NCBI GenBank assembly: GCA_026193155.1
Contig: JAPHSI010000105.1
Coordinates: 1 to 7,208 of the forward strand
Source: Sulfurimonadaceae bacterium
Lineage (GTDB): Bacteria; Campylobacterota; Campylobacteria; Campylobacterales; Sulfurimonadaceae
Reading direction: 5' to 3'
Length of the DNA stretch: 7,208 bases
Both the position numbers and the translations under genes were made by a program. Below the pieces are notes generated by a model that ran no database searches, was not told the origin of the DNA, and saw nothing but the letters and a program-made list of their open reading frames with translations. This document shows positions 1 to 5,087 of this stretch, piece after piece. Numbering within the stretch: the first letter of the stretch is position 1; every line of letters starts with the position of its first letter.

Positions 1-58
1 GGATGAAAATTATAGGGCGTTGGTACAAAAAGAGTTAGATAAGTTAGAAAATGAATGA
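1..58 (+). CDS. 3' end of an unidentified plus-strand gene (partial)
   Basis: The frame beginning at base 2 is open to a TGA at 56-58 and encodes the 18-residue tail DENYRALVQKELDKLENE. It is a charged, probably helical C-terminus, with the start lying outside the window. The composition (Glu/Lys/Leu-rich, no rare pattern) fits a real protein end, but 18 residues cannot identify a family. The gene converges with the small minus-strand gene whose stop lies at 63-65, leaving only four bases between the two stop codons and no hairpin that could serve as a shared terminator. The frame is inferred from being open to the window edge and ending exactly at the gene boundary. Chance openness over 18 codons is possible. 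Confidence 0.45.
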   Translation, partial: DENYRALVQKELDKLENE

Positions 59-62
59 TTTT

Positions 63-296
63 TTACCATGACTCCTGAACTACTGTTTTTCCATCTTTAT
101 CTTTTTGTATAACAAACTGGATTTTTCTTGAATCCTCTAAAAATGTGTGAACTTCATGTATTATTTTGCCAACCACTTCATCTAATTCGTTTTTAATAGA
201 ATAATAATAAATTTCTGTCTTTGCCATGTTCTTCTTACTTTTTGATTTATCATGTTTCAATTCTTCTCCAAGATTGAGTTTTATTTTTTTTAGCAT
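63..296 (-). CDS. Small charged hypothetical protein, 77 aa
   Basis: I do not recognise this protein. It begins MLKKIKLNLGEEL, is strongly basic over residues 1-30 (runs of Lys with Ser/Asp), and then has a mixed alpha/beta-looking segment (EIYYYSIKNELDEVVGKII) ending in QESW. There is no signal peptide, membrane helix, cysteine or obvious metal-binding motif, so it is probably cytoplasmic. The ATG at 296 is chosen over a TTG at 311 because a strong Shine-Dalgarno (GAGAGGA) sits 4 bases upstream of the ATG and would lie inside the coding sequence of the longer form. It has its own AT-rich upstream region and is separated from the transport operon by 118 bases, so it is probably a separate transcription unit. 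The function is unknown. Confidence 0.65.
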   Translation of the reverse strand: MLKKIKLNLGEELKHDKSKSKKNMAKTEIYYYSIKNELDEVVGKIIHEVHTFLEDSRKIQFVIQKDKDGKTVVQESW

Positions 297-300
297 AGTT

Positions 301-307
301 TCCTCTC
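301..307 (-). promoter_or_regulatory. Ribosome binding site that decides the start of the 77-aa gene
   Basis: Read on the minus strand this is GAGAGGA, followed by AACT and then the ATG at 296. The spacing and match to the 16S anti-SD make this ATG the better start than the in-frame TTG at 311, which has no purine-rich element of its own. Confidence 0.65.
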
Positions 308-336
308 TCAATTATGTAAATCCGTTTTATGTCAAT

Positions 337-345
337 ATTTTATCA
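337..345 (-). promoter_or_regulatory. Candidate extended -10 promoter for the 77-aa gene
   Basis: The minus strand reads TGATAAAAT, an extended -10 (TG-n-TAAAAT, five of six matches to TATAAT). It would place a transcription start near 330 and a leader of about 34 bases. Upstream lie periodic A/T tracts, which in Campylobacterota sigma-70 promoters often replace a conserved -35. A TTGACA is present just downstream (around 331-336), but the -10-like sequences after it are at poor spacing, so the extended -10 is preferred. This is prediction from sequence only. Confidence 0.4.
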
Positions 346-398
346 CAAATAATCAAAATAAATAAATAATGTTAATAATAAATATAAATTTTGTGATA
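341..398. repeat. Interrupted inverted repeat TATCACAAA / TTTGTGATA around the promoter spacer
   Basis: A perfect 9-bp inverted repeat has arms at 341-349 and 390-398, separated by 40 bases that are almost pure A/T. The left arm overlaps the upstream edge of the candidate -10 of the 77-aa gene. The arms contain TGTGA/TCACA half-sites like those bound by CRP/FNR-family regulators, but the spacing is far from the usual N6, so any operator role would need looping or two separate dimers. The wide spacing also makes it unlikely to be a terminator stem. Confidence 0.3.
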
Positions 399-406
399 TT
401 TGTGTG

Positions 407-420
407 TTTTAGTACTAAAA
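407..420. repeat. 14-bp perfect palindrome over the beta-barrel gene stop codon
   Basis: TTTTAGTACTAAAA reads identically on both strands and spans the TAG at 415-417. There is no loop and no following U-tract with a GC-rich stem, so it does not look like an intrinsic terminator. It may be chance in AT-rich DNA or a small protein-binding site. Confidence 0.3.
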
Positions 421-1494
421 AGAAAGTTGATATTTTAAGTAGTAAGTTTTATTTTCCTGATTCATTATCCCAAAAGTAAAAAGGTTGTAATCATTAAGAG
501 TGTAGTTAAATGCTAATGATGAAAAGGCATCATTTTTATCAAAACTATCTATGTACATAACAGAACTGTCTAAAAATATATTAAACGCATATGAAAGACT
601 AGCACCTGCATAAAACTTCGATGATGTCATGTTAGAGAGTATATCGGATTTGAGATTTGATAGCATCTGCATGTAAGTAAACTCTTTTGAGCTGTAAAGG
701 CTCTCAAAAGTAAGGTTTATACCGTTAACAAAACCATAGTCAGCTCCAAGTATCGCTTGAAAATACTCAACATCATTCTCAAGTACCAGATCAGACTTCA
801 TATATGCACCCTCACTTCTAATTTCAACTCCGGTGTCAAACAAGTTTGCTTCTATCTCGTAACCTAGCATTTGAGTGTCATTGCTGTAAATTATATCTAA
901 TGCTAAATCTGCAAAGTCTAAAAATGTTTTATATCTAAGCGCGTACTTTAGAGTTTCATCCTCTTTTATTGAACTCACTACATGTATATCTGTTGTGTCG
1001 TCTATATGTCTAGTATAAATTAAAGCCATGACTCCGAAGGTCTCATCCGCTTCGATTGCGTAGATGTTTTTAGGATTGAAAATATTCGTAGGATTCCAGA
1101 ATCTTCCTACTCCCATAGTTATGTTTTGAAGTCCAATACTTATACGGTTATTATCATCTTCATAACCTCCGAAAAATCTATAAAGTTTTGTATATGAAGT
1201 TCCGTACGAATAATTATTGAATGAGCTTCGAGTAGAATATGGTGTATCTGATTTAACTTTAGACAATAAGTCAAATTCTTCAGAGTTGGTGTAACTTTTT
1301 CCATAGTAGTTTATGCCATCAGCTATAAGTGTCGTAAAATATGCATCATTTTTGTAGTTGATATTTAATCGGAGTCTGTTATAGTTATAGCTGTGCCTAT
1401 CATCTATTTGTATATTTGAATTTTCTACTTTATAGTCTAAGTCTGCATATAAAAAGGAATATATAAATAGTAAGAATATTATAGGTGTTTTCAT
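415..1494 (-). CDS. Predicted outer-membrane beta-barrel protein, 359 aa
   Basis: The protein opens with a Sec signal peptide (MKTPIIFLLFIYSFLYA, cleavage after A17). The rest is alternating aromatic/polar strands typical of an outer-membrane barrel, and it ends in the C-terminal phenylalanine (KYQLSF) recognised by the Bam machinery. A conserved-looking block GRFWNPTNIFNP lies at residues 130-141. I have seen comparable G-R-x-W-N-P/IFNP blocks in barrel proteins encoded beside LolA-like or RND export genes, but I cannot name the family with certainty. The gene starts one base after the stop of the diguanylate cyclase gene (TAA-A-ATG) and has no clear Shine-Dalgarno, so translational coupling to that gene is likely. 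Its position at the end of a LolA/permease/ATPase operon suggests it is the outer-membrane partner or terminus of that transport route. This role is inferred. Confidence 0.8.
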   Translation of the reverse strand: MKTPIIFLLFIYSFLYADLDYKVENSNIQIDDRHSYNYNRLRLNINYKNDAYFTTLIADGINYYGKSYTNSEEFDLLSKVKSDTPYSTRSSFNNYSYGTSYTKLYRFFGGYEDDNNRISIGLQNITMGVGRFWNPTNIFNPKNIYAIEADETFGVMALIYTRHIDDTTDIHVVSSIKEDETLKYALRYKTFLDFADLALDIIYSNDTQMLGYEIEANLFDTGVEIRSEGAYMKSDLVLENDVEYFQAILGADYGFVNGINLTFESLYSSKEFTYMQMLSNLKSDILSNMTSSKFYAGASLSYAFNIFLDSSVMYIDSFDKNDAFSSLAFNYTLNDYNLFTFGIMNQENKTYYLKYQLSF

Positions 1495-1495
1495 T

Positions 1496-2644
1496 TTAAC
1501 AATACACTATCTGATTACGTCCGTTTTGTTTTGCTTTATAGAGTCTTGTATCTGCCAAATCAAAAAACTTTGTCTGATTATCGATTTTAGTTGGAACCAT
1601 ACAAGCCAGACCGATGCTTAAAGTAAGATATTCCGAAACTTCTGACGATTGGTGTTTTATCTGTTTTGATAAAAGATCAGAAGAGATTCTTTGTGCAATG
1701 TTTAAAGCCTCTATTTCTTGAATTTTATGAAGTATAACTACAAACTCTTCCCCTCCGTATCTGGCTGCCAAGTCCAACTCGGAACGGGTGTTCTTCTCAA
1801 GTATTTTTGCAATCTCCAATATACATTCATCACCCTTTAAATGCCCGTAAGAATCATTATATTGTTTAAAGAAATCAATATCTATTACAAGTATAGATAT
1901 GGGTTGTTTACATTTATAGTGCCACTCCCATGATTTTGTTAAAAATTTGTTCATAGAACGTCTGTTATGGATTTGTGATAGTTCATCTATTTCCGATAAA
2001 AGTATTAACTTCTTATTTGCAATTTGAAGTTCATCCACAAGTTGTTCATTTGCATACCTTAACTCCAAGGACCTTGTTAGATGGTTATGATATTTTAAAG
2101 ATGTAACATACATGAGGATAATATATACTGTTATTAAAAAAACAAGTTCATAAAAGAGTTCATTACTTTGTCTGAGTATTGTATACATCAGCATCAGTAC
2201 TGGCGGAAGATAAAAAGCTACATATGATATAAAAACAGGTGAATTTGAATTAAATGCACCCGCTATAATACCTGTATATATGATAAATAGAGCTACTTGA
2301 TGTGTTGAAGGCCATGATGGATCTAGAAATAAAGCTAGACTACCCCAAACAATACCAGATATAAATGTTGATATTATATATTTGTTTTTCCATTTTTCTA
2401 TATTAAAGTTGTTTACGGATATTTTTTTAAATTTACTTACATAAAATAATCTGATTATGTATATGACTACGTTTGCACAAAACCAGATTAAAAGATTTTG
2501 ATGGTTTATTACATCCCAGTATATTAAAACGACAATTAATGATGAAAATATTCCAAGAAGTTGTATAATACGTCCTTGCGCGTATAATAGACGTACTTGT
2601 TCTCTTTGAACTTCTATACTTGGCTTTATAGGGAGTAAATTCAT
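1496..2644 (-). CDS. Membrane-bound GGDEF diguanylate cyclase, 382 aa
   Basis: The predicted reaction is 2 GTP to cyclic di-GMP, with the catalytic domain in the cytoplasm. Residues ~26-183 contain about six hydrophobic segments (roughly 26-44, 50-69, 90-107, 116-132, 136-156, 163-183), forming a MASE-like integral-membrane sensor. A helical linker follows (~190-215). The GGDEF domain starts at DELSQIHNRR (220-229), carries metal-binding Asp in DIDFF (D255, D257), and has the active-site GGEEF at 297-301, so it should be catalytically competent. The inhibitory I-site RxxD, expected five residues before GGEEF, reads SELD, so its arginine is missing. No EAL domain is present. The start ATG at 2644 has only a weak, distant AAAAGG element. 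A perfect TATAAT lies in the gap just upstream, so it may have its own promoter. It sits inside a Lol-like transport operon and is tightly coupled to the following barrel gene. Confidence 0.93.
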   Translation of the reverse strand: MNLLPIKPSIEVQREQVRLLYAQGRIIQLLGIFSSLIVVLIYWDVINHQNLLIWFCANVVIYIIRLFYVSKFKKISVNNFNIEKWKNKYIISTFISGIVWGSLALFLDPSWPSTHQVALFIIYTGIIAGAFNSNSPVFISYVAFYLPPVLMLMYTILRQSNELFYELVFLITVYIILMYVTSLKYHNHLTRSLELRYANEQLVDELQIANKKLILLSEIDELSQIHNRRSMNKFLTKSWEWHYKCKQPISILVIDIDFFKQYNDSYGHLKGDECILEIAKILEKNTRSELDLAARYGGEEFVVILHKIQEIEALNIAQRISSDLLSKQIKHQSSEVSEYLTLSIGLACMVPTKIDNQTKFFDLADTRLYKAKQNGRNQIVYC

Positions 2645-2670
2645 ATTTTGACTTTTGACCTTTTTATGAC

Positions 2671-2688
2671 ATTATAACATCTTATAAT
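2671..2688. promoter_or_regulatory. Inverted repeat with embedded TATAAT upstream of the cyclase gene
   Basis: The minus strand reads ATTATAA-GATG-TTATAAT, a perfect 7-bp inverted repeat with a 4-base centre. It overlaps the TAA stop of the truncated ATPase gene (2682-2684). Its downstream half supplies a consensus -10 (TATAAT at 2671-2676), which would start transcription near 2663 and give a leader of about 20 bases before the cyclase ATG. The A/T-only stem is too weak for a terminator. A regulator-binding palindrome over a -10 element is the more interesting reading. No good -35 was found at normal spacing. Confidence 0.4.
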
Positions 2689-3206
2689 TCCAAAATTTTT
2701 CCATTATCAAGTTTTATAACTTTATCAACTGCATTTACTACCATCTCATCATGGGTTGCAAAGACAATGGTGATTTTTTCTTTTTGATTAAGTTCTCGCA
2801 TCATATCCATAAGTGCCTTGGAATTTTTAGAATCCAGGTTTGCAGTAGGCTCGTCTGCCAAAATTATTTTTGGTTTAGAAGCAACTGCACGTGCGACCGC
2901 AATACGTTGTTGTTGTCCACCGCTTAGGCGAGATGGCAGATAATCAAGTTTATCCTCTATTTGTAATATATTAGCTAACTCGTTTACTCTTGAGTCTATA
3001 ATCTTATCATCGATGTCTTGCATCTTCATTATAAATGCAATATTTTCTCTTACATTTAGTGCCGGTATAAGGTTGTAAGCTTGAAAAAGAAAACCAATCT
3101 CATTTAGACGTATCTCTGTTTTTGATTTTGCATCTATGTTGTCTAAAACTCCTATTGCATTTAAGAGTGAAAAAAGAGATAACGTTAAAAGAAAAAAAAT
3201 TTTCAT
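2682..3206 (-). CDS. Truncated LolD/MacB-like ABC ATPase lacking Walker A, with a signal-peptide-like N-terminus (chimeric, possibly a pseudogene)
   Basis: This 174-aa ORF is the diverged tandem copy of the neighbouring ATPase. Its last 143 residues align without gaps and about 67% are identical. It retains the Q-loop (Q42), LSGGQ signature (94-98), Walker B IILADE (114-119), D-loop NLD (123-125) and H-loop His152. It lacks the first ~46 residues of the ATPase fold, including the A-loop and Walker A GxxGxGKT, plus about 15 residues of the following beta subdomain. The N-terminus is instead MKIFFLLTLSLFSLLNA, a textbook Sec signal sequence with L-x-A cleavage. The join to ATPase sequence falls at LLNAIG, which is shared with the intact copy. 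The ATG at 3206 is preferred because it begins the signal-like segment and lies one base after the upstream stop; an ATG at 3230 inside the upstream gene would add eight residues. It cannot hydrolyse ATP alone. Alternatives are a decaying remnant or a degenerate partner subunit. Confidence 0.75.
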   Translation of the reverse strand: MKIFFLLTLSLFSLLNAIGVLDNIDAKSKTEIRLNEIGFLFQAYNLIPALNVRENIAFIMKMQDIDDKIIDSRVNELANILQIEDKLDYLPSRLSGGQQQRIAVARAVASKPKIILADEPTANLDSKNSKALMDMMRELNQKEKITIVFATHDEMVVNAVDKVIKLDNGKILEL

Positions 3207-3639
3207 ACTACTGCTCTGTGATTTCACCATCTTTTAGATGGATAACTCTCTTCGCCATTTTTACAACATAGTCATCATGTGAAGCAAATAAAATGGTTAT
3301 GTTCTCTTTTTCATTTAGCTGTTTCATCATCTCCATAAGTGACTCTGAATTCTTATGATCTAAGTTTGCAGTTGGCTCATCAGCTAAAATAATTTTTGGT
3401 TTAGTAGCTACTGCACGTGCCACGGCAACACGTTGTTGTTGTCCACCACTAAGTAAAGATGGAAGATAATCCAGTTTCTCTTTTATTTCTAAAAGTTCTG
3501 CTAACTCATTAACACGCTCGTCTATGTCTGATTCTTTATAACCTTGAAGACGCATGATAAAAGCTATATTTTCTTTTACACTTAAAACGGGGATGAGATT
3601 GTATGCCTGAAATACAAATCCCATCTTATTTAAACGCAG
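2682..3639. repeat. Diverged tandem duplication of the ATPase gene (two ~432-bp copies)
   Basis: Bases 2682-3113 and 3208-3639 encode the same 143-residue C-terminal ATPase segment, 96 of 143 residues identical by hand alignment, offset by 526 bases in direct orientation. DNA identity is highest around the signature motif and Walker B (for example the shared CGTTGTTGTTGTCCACC on the plus strand). The divergence shows the duplication is not recent. The homology is still a possible substrate for recombination that would delete or fuse the copies. Confidence 0.8.
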
Positions 3640-3879
3640 ATTGGTTTTTTGCTCATCAGATAAGTGGGCTATCTCCTTAGCATCCAGATATATTTCACCA
3701 CTACTTACTTTGTCAAGTAGACCTATTGCATTTAAAAGGGTAGTCTTACCGCAACCGCTAGACCCTGTTAATACCGAAAACTCCCCTTGGGCTATTTTTA
3801 AGTTAATATTTTTAAGTGCATGAACCTCACGTTCTTCACCTTTATAAAAATACTTTTGTATATTTTTTAATTCTATCAT
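3208..3879 (-). CDS. LolD/MacB-family ABC transporter ATP-binding protein, 223 aa
   Basis: This is the cytoplasmic ATPase expected to drive the two FtsX-type permeases encoded just upstream. All ABC motifs are present: Walker A GSSGCGKT (39-46), Q-loop Q91 within FQAYNLIP, signature LSGGQ (143-147), Walker B IILADE (163-168), D-loop NLD (172-174) and H-loop His201. The 223-residue length is normal for LolD. The FQxYNLIP and LSGGQQQRVAxARA blocks are typical of the LolD/MacB/FtsE group (ABC type VII). The start codon overlaps the stop of the preceding permease gene (ATGA, 3876-3879), and an AAGGA Shine-Dalgarno lies about 8 bases upstream, so translation should be coupled to the permease. Known family members use ATP to extract lipoproteins or drive periplasmic mechanotransmission; the actual cargo here is not visible. 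An essential chromosomal lolD elsewhere in the genome cannot be excluded, so I give no symbol. Confidence 0.95.
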   Translation of the reverse strand: MIELKNIQKYFYKGEEREVHALKNINLKIAQGEFSVLTGSSGCGKTTLLNAIGLLDKVSSGEIYLDAKEIAHLSDEQKTNLRLNKMGFVFQAYNLIPVLSVKENIAFIMRLQGYKESDIDERVNELAELLEIKEKLDYLPSLLSGGQQQRVAVARAVATKPKIILADEPTANLDHKNSESLMEMMKQLNEKENITILFASHDDYVVKMAKRVIHLKDGEITEQ

Positions 3880-5087
3880 AGGCTATTCCTTATAACATCT
3901 GTAGGTGTTAGTTTTTTGATTTTTCTTAGTGGTAAAAATACACTTAAAATAGATGCAAAAATAATTGCTAAAAAGATTGAAGTAAAGTAAGCTGTTTTTA
4001 TTTCAGTATAAAGTATGCTGCTCATTCCAAAAGATGCAAAACCATCTGAAAACTCACTCATGTCAAGACCGTATATATGAAGATAATATAAAAATACAAG
4101 ACTTAAAACTGTGCCGATTATAAAACCTATAAGTCCAAGAACAACGGCTTCAAGCATAACTTGATATCTTATGTATTTGTAGCTGTACCCAACGGCTAGC
4201 ATAATGCCAAACTCCCTGATTCTGTCTAAAATAGATACATACATTACACCAAGTATTCCTATAAATACAACACCCATAACAATTGCAAAAGTGATAGAAT
4301 TAAATATAATCATACTATCTTGCATCTGATTAAGAAGCGGGTTATACTGCCAAAAACTCATAACATCAAGGCTTGGATATTTTTCTTTTATTGTGTCGAT
4401 AAGTTTCTCGTTATCGGTTCTTACCGCAATCTGGGTAGCACTTGAGTTATCAAGACCTATGTGTTTATAAATGGCTTCTTTTGGTACAAGTAAAGTTTTG
4501 CTGTCTAAGTTTATATTTGTAGATTGGATTATTGCTTTTATTCGAAAGAGCTTTGAAACTATGTTGTTGTTTACATCTCTTGATGTGAAAATCACTTTAG
4601 AATTAAGACGTAGCTTTAGGTTTTTTGCAAGCTCTTTACCTATAATACAGCCATTTTTTCCAAGCTTTAGTGAACCCTCTTTTATAAACTCACTAAATTC
4701 TCCAAACTCTTCTTCATCTTTAAAGTCAACCGCTATCAAATCAGAAGGGTAAGAAGCTTTTGCACTACCTGCAAGACCGTTTATTTTAAATCTTGTGAGT
4801 ACACTCTTTACATCATTTAACTCTTTAAGCTCTTTTTTTATTTTATCTGCATCTTTTATGGAATATTTTATATATTGTTTTAATCTGTAGTCTTTTGCAA
4901 AGATGGTTACTTCACCGCTGTCACTCCTTAGAGCCTTGTCAATCATACTGGCGGTCATACCATCATAAAGACCTTCAATGACCAGCATAACGCTCATACT
5001 AGAAGCTATCATAAGTATGAGTAAGCTAGCACGAATACGTCTTAAAAAAGCATTTTTTATGGCTAGTGAAAATATAGTTTTATACAT
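3876..5087 (-). CDS. ABC transporter permease, LolC/LolE/FtsX-MacB type, 403 aa (second permease)
   Basis: This inner-membrane subunit has the four-helix topology of the FtsX/MacB/LolC/E group. TM1 is at about 21-39, a large periplasmic domain spans ~40-260, TM2 lies at about 263-285, TM3 at ~310-336 and TM4 at ~368-387. The cytoplasmic coupling helix follows TM2 as RIREFGIMLAVGYS (289-302), and the C-terminus TPTDVIRNSL is the usual P-x-x-x-I/M-R tail. It overlaps the preceding permease gene by eight bases (5080-5087), with an AGAGG Shine-Dalgarno nine bases before the ATG, and ends in an ATGA overlap with the ATPase gene. The coupling helix and a preceding WQ (245-246) occur at identical residue numbers in the other permease, so the two are paralogues that probably form the LolC/LolE-like heterodimer. 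The substrate is unknown. Confidence 0.92.
   Translation of the reverse strand: MYKTIFSLAIKNAFLRRIRASLLILMIASSMSVMLVIEGLYDGMTASMIDKALRSDSGEVTIFAKDYRLKQYIKYSIKDADKIKKELKELNDVKSVLTRFKINGLAGSAKASYPSDLIAVDFKDEEEFGEFSEFIKEGSLKLGKNGCIIGKELAKNLKLRLNSKVIFTSRDVNNNIVSKLFRIKAIIQSTNINLDSKTLLVPKEAIYKHIGLDNSSATQIAVRTDNEKLIDTIKEKYPSLDVMSFWQYNPLLNQMQDSMIIFNSITFAIVMGVVFIGILGVMYVSILDRIREFGIMLAVGYSYKYIRYQVMLEAVVLGLIGFIIGTVLSLVFLYYLHIYGLDMSEFSDGFASFGMSSILYTEIKTAYFTSIFLAIIFASILSVFLPLRKIKKLTPTDVIRNSL

Noticed and set aside
297..311. TTG start extending the 77-aa protein to 82 residues
   Set aside because: The added codons are the Shine-Dalgarno of the ATG at 296 and there is no separate ribosome binding site before the TTG.
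341..420. Rho-independent terminator after the beta-barrel gene
   Set aside because: The inverted repeats present have either a 40-base loop or no loop, no G/C-rich stem and no U-tract in the right place.
3140..3240. A frameshift hiding Walker A of the second ATPase in another frame
   Set aside because: I read the other minus-strand frames between the upstream stop and the LLNAIG block; the interval is only about 45 bases of T-rich sequence with no Gly-rich GxxGxGKT coding potential, so the motif is absent rather than shifted.
3641..3823. Plus-strand 60-codon open frame
   Set aside because: It lies antisense within the intact ATPase gene over the Walker A region, has no ribosome binding site, and its open state is explained by the coding constraints of the opposite strand.
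4471..4752. Plus-strand 93-codon open frame
   Set aside because: It is antisense to the middle of the second permease gene; the protein is low-complexity Ser/Phe-rich, as expected from the complement of a Lys/Glu-rich coding region.
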